From: an uncultured Gammaproteobacteria bacterium
GTDB taxonomy: Bacteria > Pseudomonadota > Gammaproteobacteria > Enterobacterales > Psychrobiaceae
Direction of reading: 5' to 3'
Assembly: GCA_937139475.1 (NCBI GenBank)
Contig: CAKZQF010000204.1
Coordinates: 18,623 to 82,622 of the forward strand
DNA length: 64,000 nt
The notes below the pieces were generated by a model that did not search any database, was not told where the DNA came from, and saw only the letters and a program-made list of their open reading frames with translations. A program made the position numbers and the translations under genes. Shown in pieces: positions 30,452-41,871 of this stretch (its first letter is position 1; each line of letters begins with the position of its first letter).

Positions 30452-32713
30452 ATGTTAAATAAATCACTAGAACTTACACTGAATAACGCATTTCGTGATG
30501 CTCGCGCAAAACGTCATGAGTTTATGACGGTGGAGCACCTTTTACTTGCCTTAACTGATAATGAATCAGCGAAACAGGCTCTCTTGGCTTGCGGAGCAGA
30601 TATTAAATTACTCCAAGTCGATATCACCTCGTTTATCGAAGAAACAACACCGCTTTTAGGTCTTGATGATGAAGAACGCGAAACTCAACCAACACTGGGG
30701 TTTCAACGGGTATTACAGCGAGCAGTGTTTCATGTGCAATCCTCAGGAAACAGTGAAGTTACCGGTGCTAATGTCTTGGTTGCTATTTTTAGTGAACAAG
30801 AATCTCAAGCAACCTACCTACTTAAGAAAGCCAATATCTCGCGTTTGGATATTGTGAACTATATTTCCCACGGGGTGAGTAAGGATGGGGATGCAGATCC
30901 CGTTCCTGGCTTAGAACAAAATCCCGGTGATGACGAACAATCCAAAGCCAATGCGCTAACTAAGTATGCTAGTAATTTAAATGAAGCAGCGCGTGCTGGT
31001 GATATAGACCCACTGATAGGTCGCCAAAGTGAAGTAGAACGTACGATTCAAGTGCTGTCACGGCGCCGCAAGAATAATCCGTTACTAGTGGGTGAAGCTG
31101 GTGTGGGTAAAACCGCTATTGCCGAGGGGTTAGCTTACCGTATCGTTAACGATGATGTACCTAATATCATTAAGGAACATGTTATATATTCTCTGGATAT
31201 GGGAGCGATATTAGCGGGCACTAAATACCGTGGTGACTTTGAGAAGCGCTTTAAAGCGGTATTAAAAGAGTTTGAAAAAGAACCTGATTCCATTCTATTT
31301 ATCGATGAAATTCATACGATAATTGGTGCGGGAGCCGCTTCTGGCGGGATGATGGATGCATCCAACCTGCTAAAACCGTTGTTATCAAGTGGTCAGTTGC
31401 GTTGTATTGGCTCAACTACCTATCAGGAGTTTCAAGGGGTATTTGAAAAAGACCGCGCGCTTGCACGACGCTTTCAAAAAATCGACGTAGTCGAACCGAC
31501 CATTGAAGAAACCACTGAAATACTGATGGGGTTAAAGCCTTGTTATGAAGAGCATCATAATGTGTCCTATACACATAATGCACTGCGGGCGGCGGCGAAG
31601 CTGTCTGACAAATACATCTTGGAACGCTTCTTACCAGATAAAGCAATTGATATTATCGATGAAGCTGGTGCGCGGGTAGCGATGACACGAGATACTGATG
31701 ACGATAGCGTAATCGATGTTGCACAGATTGAATCGATTATCGCCAAAATGGCGCGTATTCCTGAACAGTCAGTATCTTCTTCTGATGTTGATTTGCTTAA
31801 AAATCTTGACCGTAATCTGAAGTTGGTGGTGTTTGGACAGGATCCTGCGATTGAAAAACTCACCAGTGCCATTCGTTTATCACGTTCAGGGCTTGGCAAT
31901 GAAGATAAGCCGATTGGTTCATTCTTGTTCGCTGGACCAACAGGGGTTGGTAAAACGGAAGTTTGTAAGCAGCTTGCCAAAAGTTTAGGTGTCGAGCTGA
32001 TTCGCTTTGATATGTCAGAATACCTAGAGAGCCACACGGTAAGTCGATTGATTGGTGCACCTCCTGGCTATGTTGGTTATGACCAAGGTGGCTTGTTAAC
32101 CGATGCAGTGCGTAAACATCCACATAGTGTGGTGCTTTTAGATGAAATAGAAAAAGCACACGGTGATGTCTACAACCTGTTATTGCAAGTAATGGATCAC
32201 GGTAGTCTGACCGATAACAACGGCCGTAAAGCCGATTTTAGAAATGTTATTGTGGTGATGACAACAAATGCTGGTGCTAGTGAAACTGAACGCAAATCAA
32301 TTGGTTTCAAGATGCAGGATAACTCCACAGATGCGATGCAAGAAATTAACCGTATCTTTACACCAGAGTTTAGGAATCGCTTAGATTCGATTGTTTGGTT
32401 TAACAGTCTAGAACACGCGATTATCGACCAAGTAGTAGATAAGTTTGTGGTCGAGGTGCAAGCACAGTTAGATAATAAGTGTGTAACCCTTGAAGTGTCA
32501 AAAGCGGCAAGAACCTGGCTCGTGAACAAAGGCTACGATAAAACCATGGGCGCGCGTCCAATGACCAGGGTGATTCAAGAACACTTGAAGAAACCGATGG
32601 CCAATGAATTACTGTTTGGTAAATTGATTAAAGGCGGTACGGTGAGCGTTGATCTGAAAAATGATAAGTTGGAATTTACTTACATTCCACTGAATGAAAC
32701 AGAAAGTGCTTAG
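30452..32713 (+). CDS. clpA: ATP-dependent Clp protease ATP-binding subunit ClpA
   Basis: 753 residues, the expected size. An N domain (1-145) is followed by two AAA+ modules with Walker A motifs GEAGVGKTA (about residue 214) and GPTGVGKTE (about 495), Walker B FIDEIHT and LLDEIEKAH, and sensor residues. It unfolds substrates and feeds them to ClpP. The AAGGGG site is 6 bases before the ATG. Ends in a terminator at 32735-32762. Confidence 0.97.
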   Translation: MLNKSLELTLNNAFRDARAKRHEFMTVEHLLLALTDNESAKQALLACGADIKLLQVDITSFIEETTPLLGLDDEERETQPTLGFQRVLQRAVFHVQSSGNSEVTGANVLVAIFSEQESQATYLLKKANISRLDIVNYISHGVSKDGDADPVPGLEQNPGDDEQSKANALTKYASNLNEAARAGDIDPLIGRQSEVERTIQVLSRRRKNNPLLVGEAGVGKTAIAEGLAYRIVNDDVPNIIKEHVIYSLDMGAILAGTKYRGDFEKRFKAVLKEFEKEPDSILFIDEIHTIIGAGAASGGMMDASNLLKPLLSSGQLRCIGSTTYQEFQGVFEKDRALARRFQKIDVVEPTIEETTEILMGLKPCYEEHHNVSYTHNALRAAAKLSDKYILERFLPDKAIDIIDEAGARVAMTRDTDDDSVIDVAQIESIIAKMARIPEQSVSSSDVDLLKNLDRNLKLVVFGQDPAIEKLTSAIRLSRSGLGNEDKPIGSFLFAGPTGVGKTEVCKQLAKSLGVELIRFDMSEYLESHTVSRLIGAPPGYVGYDQGGLLTDAVRKHPHSVVLLDEIEKAHGDVYNLLLQVMDHGSLTDNNGRKADFRNVIVVMTTNAGASETERKSIGFKMQDNSTDAMQEINRIFTPEFRNRLDSIVWFNSLEHAIIDQVVDKFVVEVQAQLDNKCVTLEVSKAARTWLVNKGYDKTMGARPMTRVIQEHLKKPMANELLFGKLIKGGTVSVDLKNDKLEFTYIPLNETESA

Positions 32714-32734
32714 TATTGTTTATAAGTAGATAAC

Positions 32735-32764
32735 AAAAAGCCCATCATTTGATGGGCTTTTTAC
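32735..32764. terminator. Bidirectional terminator between clpA and infA
   Basis: A 13-bp arm at 32735-32747 pairs with 32750-32762, giving a hairpin with GCCCATCA/TGATGGGC at the core, A-rich before and T-rich after. It serves the convergent clpA (plus) and infA (minus) transcripts. Confidence 0.92.
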
Positions 32765-32813
32765 TTTTTAGCTAAATTTATCAATCTAGCTAATTATATG
32801 ATCTGTCTAGGTC

Positions 32814-33095
<282 letters not shown>

Positions 33096-33151
33096 CTAAT
33101 TTATGGGCGCAAATAATGACGTAATTAGGTCGTCGTGTAAAGGTTTGCGCA

Positions 33152-33859
33152 CTATTTTTTGAACTTTATCCATTGTTCTTCGATGAAACGCTCATTTGGT
33201 CCATAGTTTTTCTTATAATTCATCGCGTCACATTCGTCTATTTGGTATCCGAGGTAGAGATATTTCTTATGCTGCTGCTTTGCCAGTTTAATCTGCTGTA
33301 AAATATTAAACTGGCCTAACGAGCGTTTATCTAACGATGGCTCGAAAAATGTGTAAACTGCAGATAATGCGTCACTAACAGAATCACATACGGCAACACT
33401 GACCAATTTTCCATCGAGATATCCCTCAATAAAAACGCGATCGAGCCAACTGCACTGGGTAAAGCTAGCAAGTGTTTCTTCTTTCGGCGGGTACATGCTG
33501 CCACTGGCATGTCGGTGGGCGATATAACGTGCGTATAGCGGAAAATAGTCTGGTGATGGCGTGCTGCGTGTTCGTAACTCGACATCCTTGTTTTTGGAAA
33601 GAATGCGCCTTTGACTTTTAGTTGGGACAAATTCGCTAACAGCGATTCTAATACTCTGACACGCATTACAATTAGTGCAATGTGGGCGATATGCATCTTC
33701 TCCCCCACGTCGAAAGCCTCTGGGTAATAGTTGTTGATAGGTATCGCTGTTCATTTGCGCCTGAGGGTGAACGACCAACAACTGCTCTTGACGATCGGGT
33801 AAATAACTACAATCAAATTCACCCGTTAAACCAAGTTGTAACTTATAAATATCATTCAT
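33152..33859 (-). CDS. bpt: Aspartate/glutamate leucyltransferase Bpt
   Basis: 235 residues. The N-terminal region has GFRRGGEDAYRPHCTNCNAC, a cysteine cluster typical of bacterial arginyl/leucyltransferases (ATE family), and YRP plus KKYLYLGYQIDECDAMNYK near the C-terminus. It adds Leu to proteins with N-terminal Asp or Glu to make ClpS-ClpA degrons. Its start overlaps the aat stop by eight bases, showing coupled translation. Confidence 0.95.
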   Translation of the reverse strand: MNDIYKLQLGLTGEFDCSYLPDRQEQLLVVHPQAQMNSDTYQQLLPRGFRRGGEDAYRPHCTNCNACQSIRIAVSEFVPTKSQRRILSKNKDVELRTRSTPSPDYFPLYARYIAHRHASGSMYPPKEETLASFTQCSWLDRVFIEGYLDGKLVSVAVCDSVSDALSAVYTFFEPSLDKRSLGQFNILQQIKLAKQQHKKYLYLGYQIDECDAMNYKKNYGPNERFIEEQWIKFKK

Positions 33860-34562
33860 AGCTGATTTCCTGCACTGACCAGACTACTTCTTTTGGATCC
33901 CCCATGGCAAGACCATTTTTTAAATGTGCGACAAAGTCAGTTCGCGGCATCTCTTTGGCACCGAGTGACAATAAATGAGGATTTGGCACCTGACAGTCGA
34001 TTAAACTAATCCCGCGCTTATTTAGCCACCGTGAAAGGGCATATAAGCCAGTTTTAGAGGCATTGCTCATGAGCGAGAACATCGATTCACCACAAAATGT
34101 ATTAGCAACGAACAGGCCATATACGCCGCCCACCAGCTCATCGTCATGCCAAACTTCGATGCTATGGGCAATGCCTTGTTTATGCAGCAACGTATAAGCG
34201 GCAATTATATCGCTATTAATCCAGGTCTCATCTTCATAAGGACGCGGACTAGCACAATGTTTGATAACCTCTTCGAAGGCGAGGTTAATGGTTACTTTAA
34301 AGGTTTTTTTTCTTAGAAATCTCGCAAAGCTGCTGCTAACATAGAAATCGTCAGTTTTAATAACACACCTTGGATTAGGAGACCACCACATGATTGGTTC
34401 GCCTTCGCTATACCATGGGAAAATTCCTTGCTGATAGGCACTAAATAATCGTTGGGTAGAAAGTTGACCGCCAGCAGCGAGCAAACCATTTGGTTTTAAA
34501 AGAGCTTTGCTTACTGGAGGAAACTGATCGTCATGATCATTTAATATTGTTAGTTGCGCCAT
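33852..34562 (-). CDS. aat: Leucyl/phenylalanyl-tRNA-protein transferase Aat
   Basis: 236 residues. LLKPNGLLAAGGQLSTQRL, YQQGIFPWYSEGEPIMWWSPNPR and WLNKRGISLIDCQVPNPHLLSLGA are conserved in the family. It adds Leu or Phe from charged tRNA to N-terminal Lys or Arg for ClpS-ClpA degradation. ATG at 34562 is preferred by family alignment; an open frame continues 25 codons upstream to 34637 but the extra residues do not match homologues. The ribosome site is weak. Overlaps bpt by eight bases. Confidence 0.94.
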   Translation of the reverse strand: MAQLTILNDHDDQFPPVSKALLKPNGLLAAGGQLSTQRLFSAYQQGIFPWYSEGEPIMWWSPNPRCVIKTDDFYVSSSFARFLRKKTFKVTINLAFEEVIKHCASPRPYEDETWINSDIIAAYTLLHKQGIAHSIEVWHDDELVGGVYGLFVANTFCGESMFSLMSNASKTGLYALSRWLNKRGISLIDCQVPNPHLLSLGAKEMPRTDFVAHLKNGLAMGDPKEVVWSVQEISYE

Positions 34563-34682
34563 AGTATTGATTGGTTTAATATTTGTTTCATGAATATATG
34601 CTATAGCTTTACATAGTCGGTGGCGTAAGACAAACATTCAAGCAGCTATGAGAGCATCACATAGGCACAGACAAGGGATCAC

Positions 34683-35159
34683 ATGGAGAATCAAATGAGG
34701 TGGTTTGCCTATATAATTGGATTATTGGTTATTAGTGCAAGTGTGGCTAATTACGCGGTTGCTGAAGAAACGATTAATATTTCTAAAGTAGAATCCGGCA
34801 CCGTATTAAGTGTTCGAAAGCTTAGTGAGGCAGACTTACTACGCGATCAAAGTCGAGGCTGGGCGTTGTTCGGTAATGCGTTGATTGGCGGTGTGTTAGG
34901 TTATCAACATGGCGGTGGTTCTGCGCTGGATGTAAAAATGGTACTCAATAGTGTACTTCGCCATAACAATAAAACCTCAACAACGAATATGCTTGAAAGC
35001 GCAGATAAAATTCGACTGTATGAGATCCAGGTAACCTTGCGTAATGGTGATAGAAAAACCATTGTCACGTCAAACAACAATAATACGGTTTATCGAGTCA
35101 GTGACAAAATCCGCTTGGTACATTTTGAAACCGGCGTGTTTATCGATAAGATCTTATAG
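34683..35159 (+). CDS. Secreted hypothetical protein with glycine-rich segment
   Basis: 158 residues, not recognised. An N-terminal signal-like segment (YIIGLLVISASVANYAVA) suggests export, with a cleavage near AVA-EE. A glycine-rich stretch (GNALIGGVLGYQHGGGS) resembles glycine-zipper outer membrane proteins of the SlyB kind but is short. The remainder looks like beta-strands (YEIQVTLRNGDRKTIV, VYRVSDKIRLVHFETGVFI). ATG at 34683 with AAGGG upstream; ATG at 34695 is an alternative. It is divergent from aat and ends in a strong terminator. Confidence 0.7.
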   Translation: MENQMRWFAYIIGLLVISASVANYAVAEETINISKVESGTVLSVRKLSEADLLRDQSRGWALFGNALIGGVLGYQHGGGSALDVKMVLNSVLRHNNKTSTTNMLESADKIRLYEIQVTLRNGDRKTIVTSNNNNTVYRVSDKIRLVHFETGVFIDKIL

Positions 35160-35180
35160 CGATTGAGCTATTAAACGATA

Positions 35181-35217
35181 AAAAGCCTAACTCTTTTTGG
35201 AGTTAGGCTTTTTTTTG
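35181..35217 (+). terminator. Rho-independent terminator after the 34683 gene
   Basis: AAAAGCCTAACTC (35181-35193) pairs with GAGTTAGGCTTTT (from 35200), followed by a run of T. A 13-bp stem with a 6-base loop, 22 bp past the stop codon. Confidence 0.93.
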
Positions 35218-35226
35218 GCTGTATTA

Positions 35227-35439
35227 ATACCAATAACACAAATTTAGTTGATTATTTTTCATGTTCTAAACGAATGATGGCTACGTTATTTATTTTCTAT
35301 CGTAGAATGACTACATACGCAAATAAATGCCTTGTCTACATGGATGTAGGCACTTAGGTTTAGTCAGGAACTATAAACCTGTGCCATAATCCGTTTATCT
35401 ACACTACAAAATAGGCCACTTTATTAATGTAATTGGTAT
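35227..35439. repeat. MITE-like element with ATACCAAT ends
   Basis: 213 bp without a gene, bounded by ATACCAAT (35227-35234) and its exact complement ATTGGTAT (35432-35439). The similarity of the two ends extends inward to about 26 positions with about 19 matches when one end is reverse-complemented. An internal palindrome CTACATGGATGTAG lies near 35336. The ends resemble the single end near 28900. No transposase is present; a non-autonomous dispersed repeat is the best reading. Confidence 0.5.
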
Positions 35440-35451
35440 AACAGGCTAGTA

Positions 35452-36441
<990 letters not shown>

Positions 36442-36490
36442 CTAGGCAATATAAAGATTGATGGGGGCAAGTACAAGCATTACAAGTGAT

Positions 36491-36525
36491 AAAAACAAAA
36501 AAGGGAAAGCAAAACGCTTTCCCTT
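36491..36525 (-). terminator. Terminator after ald
   Basis: GGGAAAGC (36503-36510) and GCTTTCCC (36516-36523) form an 8-bp stem with a 5-base loop. On the minus strand the stem is followed by a T-rich run (complement of 36491-36502). It lies 26 bp past the ald stop. Confidence 0.88.
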
Positions 36526-36548
36526 AGTCTAATTGTAAGCTAATTCAA

Positions 36549-37664
36549 TTAGGCAATAGCTTGTTCTGGCGCCACGTACTCAAGGCCGTGAGCAACGGCA
36601 ACACTTTCACACGTAATTTTGCCATCAATAACATTTAGGCCAGCTAGGAAGTGAGGGTTGTTACCCAATGCTTCTTTATAGCCTTTATTTGCAAGCTCAA
36701 TGATAAAAGGTAGCGTTGCGTTGTTAAGCGCAAAAGTTGATGTGCGTGGTACGGCGCCTGGCATGTTCGCCACACAGTAATGCACAACATCATCAACGAT
36801 GAATGTTGGGTCCTGATGCGTCGTTGCATGTGATGTTTCAATACAGCCACCTTGGTCGATTGCTACATCAACAATTGCAGCGCCAGCTTTCATCGCCGCG
36901 ATATGCGCTTTGGTGATTAATTTAGGTGCAGCCGCACCAGGGATTAACACACCACCGATAACCAAATCAGCTGCCAAGACTTCTTTTTCTAACGTGTCAG
37001 CAGTTGAGTATAATACTTTAGCTGTGTTACCAAACTGCACGTTTAAACGGCGTAACGTATCAATGTTGCGATCAAGAATAGTTACTTCAGCACCCATACC
37101 AACAGCCATTTGTGCTGCATTGTTACCAACCATACCACCGCCAACAACGACAACTTTTGCAGGCTCAACACCAGGCACGCCACCTAATAACATGCCGCGT
37201 CCTGCGTTAGATTTTTCTAACGCTTGTGCGCCAGCTTGAATTGACATGCGGCCAGCCACCTCAGACATTGGTGCAAGCAGTGGTAAGCCACCGTTATTGT
37301 CTGTAACTGTTTCATAAGCGATACAAACGGCTTTAGAATCAATAAGATCTTGTGTTTGCGGTAAATCAGGTGCCAAGTGTAGGTAAGTGAATAAAATTTG
37401 GCCTTCGCGTAACATTGCACGTTCAACAGCTTGAGGCTCTTTTACCTTCACAATCATTTCCGCAGAGGCGAAAATGGCTGAAGCTTCGCTAGCGATAGTT
37501 GCACCAGCTGCAATATAATCTTGGTCTGAAAAACCTATACCGCTACCGGCATTAGTTTCTACCACTACGCTGTGACCGTTCTGGATTAATTCACGTACAC
37601 TTGCTGGAACCATACCTACGCGGTATTCGTGATTTTTAATTTCTTTAGGTACACCGATAATCAT
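36549..37664 (-). CDS. ald: Alanine dehydrogenase
   Basis: 371 residues, family length. MIIGVPKEIKNHEYRVGMVP, TYLHLAPD, NAGRGMLLGGVPGVEPAKVVVVGGGMVGNNAA (Rossmann) and VDVAIDQGGC are diagnostic. It converts L-alanine to pyruvate and ammonium with NAD+, usable for alanine catabolism or synthesis. It is divergent from an Lrp-family gene 212 bp away, a regulator family that often controls ald-type genes (inference). Confidence 0.96.
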   Translation of the reverse strand: MIIGVPKEIKNHEYRVGMVPASVRELIQNGHSVVVETNAGSGIGFSDQDYIAAGATIASEASAIFASAEMIVKVKEPQAVERAMLREGQILFTYLHLAPDLPQTQDLIDSKAVCIAYETVTDNNGGLPLLAPMSEVAGRMSIQAGAQALEKSNAGRGMLLGGVPGVEPAKVVVVGGGMVGNNAAQMAVGMGAEVTILDRNIDTLRRLNVQFGNTAKVLYSTADTLEKEVLAADLVIGGVLIPGAAAPKLITKAHIAAMKAGAAIVDVAIDQGGCIETSHATTHQDPTFIVDDVVHYCVANMPGAVPRTSTFALNNATLPFIIELANKGYKEALGNNPHFLAGLNVIDGKITCESVAVAHGLEYVAPEQAIA

Positions 37665-37876
37665 ATTGTTATCCTTCTATTGTTATGGGTTTGATTGTTT
37701 CCAACTATGTCAGCTAAACGCTGTTTAATAGATTGGGTTAATGTTGAATATTATAAACAAGGTGTACTGAAATTAATCACTCTTGTTGGTAGCTAATTTC
37801 AAATGATTTGGTGGATTATGCTGTAAACCATGCTATTGTTGGTGTTTTATGCTGAATTATACGAAATGGGTAGTCT

Positions 37877-38338
37877 ATGGAACTAGATCGAATTGATAAA
37901 AGTATTCTACGTGAGTTGCAAAACGATGGTCGTATCTCAAATGTCGAGCTCTCTAGGCGAGTCGGCTTAAGTCCCACTCCTTGTCTTGAGCGGGTAAAAC
38001 GTCTAGAGAAAAATAAAGTGATCCGTCAGTACACGACGTTGCTTGACCCCAATTTGCTTAATGCTTCATTGATGGTTTATGTTGAGATAACGTTGCACCG
38101 CTCAAGTGCCGATGTATTTGATCGCTTTAATCTTGCAGCCCATCAACTTGATTCCATTTTGGAATGTCATTTGGTGTCCGGTGACTTTGATTACTTAATC
38201 AAAACCCGTGTATCGGATATGTCGACCTATCGCAAAGTGATAAACGAAACCTTGCTGGCGTTACCAGACATAAAAGATTCGCGTACCTACGTAGTTATGG
38301 AAGAAGTTAAGTATTCAACTCAGATAAATATTACTTAG
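37877..38338 (+). CDS. lrp: Leucine-responsive regulatory protein Lrp
   Basis: 153 residues. N-terminal helix-turn-helix (LDRIDKSILRELQNDGRISNVELS, RRVGLSPTPCLERVKRL) and C-terminal RAM ligand domain. The sequence and its place before ftsK match Lrp of enterobacteria. It binds DNA as an octamer or hexadecamer and senses leucine or alanine. It is divergent from ald, which makes ald a natural target. ftsK begins 233 bp downstream. Confidence 0.93.
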   Translation: MELDRIDKSILRELQNDGRISNVELSRRVGLSPTPCLERVKRLEKNKVIRQYTTLLDPNLLNASLMVYVEITLHRSSADVFDRFNLAAHQLDSILECHLVSGDFDYLIKTRVSDMSTYRKVINETLLALPDIKDSRTYVVMEEVKYSTQINIT

Positions 38339-38571
38339 TGCAGTAACAGCGATATTCAGCAGGTTTTAATCTAGCCAGGGTATTATGATTAATCATTTGA
38401 CTATTATTAGCTAAATTCTAGTCAGTTAACTTGTTTTTCGTAGAATTTAATAGATAAATTTTGTAAGGTAAACTGTTGCGCCAAGTTATTTGTTTGTTGG
38501 CGCTAATATTGGCCAAATTAGCATGAACATATCTTGTCTGCTGAGTTAAGAATGGATTGAGGGAGTAAGCT

Positions 38572-41172
38572 TTGTCGTCAGATAATATCGTGCAATCAGA
38601 TTGCGAATCAGCGATAGAAAATAACCAAGCGCCGCTGCCTATTACTGGCATGCAACGCGTGTTAGAGGCTGCTATTGTAACCTCAACGTTGTTGTCGCTT
38701 TACCTGCTATTAGCACTGTATAGTTTTAACCCAATGGATGCTGCCTGGACGCAAACCGCGGTCTCTGGTGCTTCGCAAAATTGGATGGGACATACTGGTG
38801 CGTATCTGGCCGATATTCTATTTTTCAGTGTTGGCTTCCTAGCCTACACATTACCATTTCTGCTAGCGATGCTAGGCTATGTGTTATTTAAGGCCCACCA
38901 TAAGCTACGTGCTATCGATTTCTTCACCTTAGGACTACGCTTAATTGGCTTTTTTCTCACGGCTTTTGGTGTATTAGCTACAGCAAGTATTAATTTTGAT
39001 GACTTGCACCAAGCCTTTTCCGCTGGCGGTGTCATAGGGGATTTAATTGCCACGGCAATGCTGCCGAATTTCAACTTTTTGGGTACCACTTTGCTTTTGG
39101 TATGCTTTATCGCCACCGGGCTAACGCTGCTCACTGGCGTAAGTTGGGTTCAGGTCGTTGATGCAACGGGTGCAAGTGTGATCAAAGCCTTGGTATGGCT
39201 ATGGCGAATACCTACACGGATGGGCGAAGTACAGCAACAACGTGCTGAGAATAAAGAAGCAATAGAGGCGCAACGGTTAGAAGCCCAAGCACTCGACGAG
39301 ATTAAAACAGAGCAGACGTTAGCGACCTTTCTTGATGATGTCGAACCAGAGACGGATAGATCACCTCGCATACAACTAGAAGACATAGCGGATGATCAAG
39401 AGATAGATGTATCTCAGGACTCAAATATTACATCCCAACAAGCACCTGAAGAAGACTTGAGCCCGTATCAACGACCAGAGCCTAGTTTAGGCGCAGTTGA
39501 AACGCTTAGTCATGACGAACAACCTAGCTTGGGGCCGCTTGAATCAACCGATGTGGTCCCCGAGTCATCGACTAAAGCGCTTGCTGAGGCGATTGCGGCT
39601 GTACAGCCCAAAGTGGTCGAAGTAGAAGACGATGATGAAGACCGTGGCATTGATGGTCTGCCGCCAGTGCGTCGCAGTACCACGCCGCTGCCGACATTAG
39701 AATTACTTGATGCGCCTAAAAGGGCGCTCAATCCGATAGCCCAAGAAGATTTAGATAGGGTCTCGCGCCTTGTTGAAGCTAAATTACTAGATTTTAACAT
39801 CCAAGCCAATGTGGTGGATGTTTTCCCTGGTCCAGTCATCACACGATTCGAGTTAGATTTAGCACCGGGTATTAAAGTTAGCAAAATAAGTGGCTTATCT
39901 AAAGACTTGGCTCGCTCACTATCCGCGCTAAGTGTTCGCGTGGTAGAAGTCATTCCTGGCAAAAGTGTGATTGGACTTGAGATACCGAATGAAAATCGAG
40001 AGATAGTTTATTTACGCGAAAACCTGTCGAGTGACAAATTTAGCCAATCTAAATCGCCGCTAACGATGGTATTGGGTAAAGATATATCGGGTCTACCTGT
40101 AGTGGTTGATCTGGGCAAAATGCCACATTTATTGGTTGCAGGTACAACAGGCTCTGGTAAATCTGTAGGGGTTAATGCAATGATTCTGTCATTGCTTTAC
40201 AAATCGACACCTGAGCAAGTTCGCATGATTATGATTGACCCTAAAATGCTTGAACTGTCAGTTTATGAGGGGATTCCGCACCTGCTATCAGAAGTGGTGA
40301 CCGACATGAAGGAGGCTGCAAACGCACTCCGTTGGTGTGTTGGTGAAATGGAACGTCGCTATAAGCTATTATCAGCTGTGGGTGTTCGTAATTTAGCGGG
40401 TTATAACGCCAAGATTATTGCAGCCAAAGAAGCTGGTGTCCCCCTGACTGACCCTCTGTGGAAGCCTGGTGATAGTATGGATGAAACCGCCCCAGAATTA
40501 GAAACCCTGCCGAGTATCGTGGTGATTGTCGATGAATTTGCTGACATGATTATGATAGTTGGTAAAAAGGTCGAAGAATTGATCGCTCGTATTGCACAAA
40601 AAGCACGTGCCGCTGGCATCCACCTGATTTTGGCGACACAGCGACCGTCGGTAGATGTAATTACCGGACTGATTAAAGCGAATATCCCGACACGTATCGC
40701 GTTCCAAGTTTCATCTCGTGTTGATTCTCGTACTATCCTTGATCAACAAGGGGCAGAGCAGCTACTTGGGCAAGGTGACATGTTGTATTTACCACCGGGC
40801 ACAGGGGTACCGACGCGAGTTCATGGCGCGTTTGTTGATGACCATGAAGTTCACAAGGTGGTCGACGATTGGAAGTTGCGTGGTAAGCCAAATTATATTG
40901 ATGCAATATTGTCCGGAGAGTCAAACGAATCAATCCTCTTACCTGGTGAAGCGGCCGAGGGTGACAGTGAAAATGATGAGTTTTACGATGAGGCGGTAGC
41001 ATTTGTAACAGAAACCCGTCGCGGCTCAATTTCTAGCGTGCAGCGTAAATTTAAGATTGGTTACAATCGTGCCGCTCGTCTTATTGAACAAATGGAAGCC
41101 TCCGGTGTCGTAAGTTCACCAGGCCATAATGGTACACGTGAGGTTCTCGCCCCGCCTGCACCGAAAGTTTAA
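38572..41172 (+). CDS. ftsK: DNA translocase FtsK
   Basis: 866 residues. About four or five membrane segments in residues 25-200, an acidic linker of about 170 residues (short relative to E. coli), then the RecA-type motor with Walker [14 protein letters not shown] (about 523-535), Walker [12 protein letters not shown], and a C-terminal winged-helix gamma domain ([24 protein letters not shown]) that reads KOPS. It couples chromosome dimer resolution with septation. The start is TTG with GGGAG about 7 bases upstream. lolA follows after 12 bp. Confidence 0.96.
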   Translation: MSSDNIVQSDCESAIENNQAPLPITGMQRVLEAAIVTSTLLSLYLLLALYSFNPMDAAWTQTAVSGASQNWMGHTGAYLADILFFSVGFLAYTLPFLLAMLGYVLFKAHHKLRAIDFFTLGLRLIGFFLTAFGVLATASINFDDLHQAFSAGGVIGDLIATAMLPNFNFLGTTLLLVCFIATGLTLLTGVSWVQVVDATGASVIKALVWLWRIPTRMGEVQQQRAENKEAIEAQRLEAQALDEIKTEQTLATFLDDVEPETDRSPRIQLEDIADDQEIDVSQDSNITSQQAPEEDLSPYQRPEPSLGAVETLSHDEQPSLGPLESTDVVPESSTKALAEAIAAVQPKVVEVEDDDEDRGIDGLPPVRRSTTPLPTLELLDAPKRALNPIAQEDLDRVSRLVEAKLLDFNIQANVVDVFPGPVITRFELDLAPGIKVSKISGLSKDLARSLSALSVRVVEVIPGKSVIGLEIPNENREIVYLRENLSSDKFSQSKSPLTMVLGKDISGLPVVVDLGKMPHLLVAGTTGSGKSVGVNAMILSLLYKSTPEQVRMIMIDPKMLELSVYEGIPHLLSEVVTDMKEAANALRWCVGEMERRYKLLSAVGVRNLAGYNAKIIAAKEAGVPLTDPLWKPGDSMDETAPELETLPSIVVIVDEFADMIMIVGKKVEELIARIAQKARAAGIHLILATQRPSVDVITGLIKANIPTRIAFQVSSRVDSRTILDQQGAEQLLGQGDMLYLPPGTGVPTRVHGAFVDDHEVHKVVDDWKLRGKPNYIDAILSGESNESILLPGEAAEGDSENDEFYDEAVAFVTETRRGSISSVQRKFKIGYNRAARLIEQMEASGVVSSPGHNGTREVLAPPAPKV

Positions 41173-41184
41173 GAAAAGGTTGTT

Positions 41185-41859
41185 ATGTTAAAAGGTAAAC
41201 TAGTCTTTATTATCGGTGCGCTGTTGGCGAGCCAAGTTGTGGTTGCTAATCCGTTACCTGAGGGCGTTAAACCTGCCCACAGTACCAATCCAGTGGCGGT
41301 AAGTCAGGCGGCACAGGAACTTCGTCAAACGTTGGCTTTGATTCCGCAGTTTTCTTCGGTTTTTGAGCAACAGGTGTTTGATGCGAAGGGAGGCTTAATT
41401 CAAAAAGCTAGTGGCAATGTTGAAGTCTCGCAGCCCAATCAATTTCGCTGGCAAACCAATGAACCTGATGAGTCATTAATTGTCTCTGATGGGGAGTCAG
41501 TTTGGGTTTATAACCCGTTTGTAGAGCAAGTGAGTATCTTGAGCCTTGATCAAACCGTGAAACAGTCACCTTTGTGGTTGATTGCTAATCAAACGGATGC
41601 CGCATGGTCACAGTTTAAGGTGACAAAAGATGGCAATACTTATTCAATCAAACCAAATGATCCGCAAGCGTTGACTCGCCAAATAGAAATGTCTTTTAGC
41701 AGTGGTAAGCTGACGACATTGCGATTAGTAGATAGCCAAGGCCAATCGAGTGTCTTTGAATTAACCCAGTTTAACAGTGCGCCGAACCTGGCACCTAACA
41801 ATTTTACTTTTATCCCGCCTACAGATGTTGATATTGATGATCAACGAAGTGTCCAATAG
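41185..41859 (+). CDS. lolA: Outer membrane lipoprotein carrier protein LolA
   Basis: 224 residues with signal peptide (LVFIIGALLASQVVVA). The mature part matches LolA: SSVFEQQVFDAKGGLIQKASGNVEVSQPNQFRW and LIVSDGESVWVYNPFVEQV. It shuttles lipoproteins from LolCDE to LolB through the periplasm. Between ftsK and rarA with small gaps (12 bp each), as in E. coli. Confidence 0.95.
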   Translation: MLKGKLVFIIGALLASQVVVANPLPEGVKPAHSTNPVAVSQAAQELRQTLALIPQFSSVFEQQVFDAKGGLIQKASGNVEVSQPNQFRWQTNEPDESLIVSDGESVWVYNPFVEQVSILSLDQTVKQSPLWLIANQTDAAWSQFKVTKDGNTYSIKPNDPQALTRQIEMSFSSGKLTTLRLVDSQGQSSVFELTQFNSAPNLAPNNFTFIPPTDVDIDDQRSVQ

Positions 41860-41871
41860 GGGCGCAATACG

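Noticed and set aside
38418..38651. 77-codon minus-strand frame between lrp and ftsK
   Set aside because: It overlaps the ftsK start and its ribosome site, has no family resemblance and is best seen as chance.
39150..39962. Serine-rich minus-strand frames
   Set aside because: They are antisense to the acidic linker of ftsK, whose codon pattern creates Ser-rich shadows.
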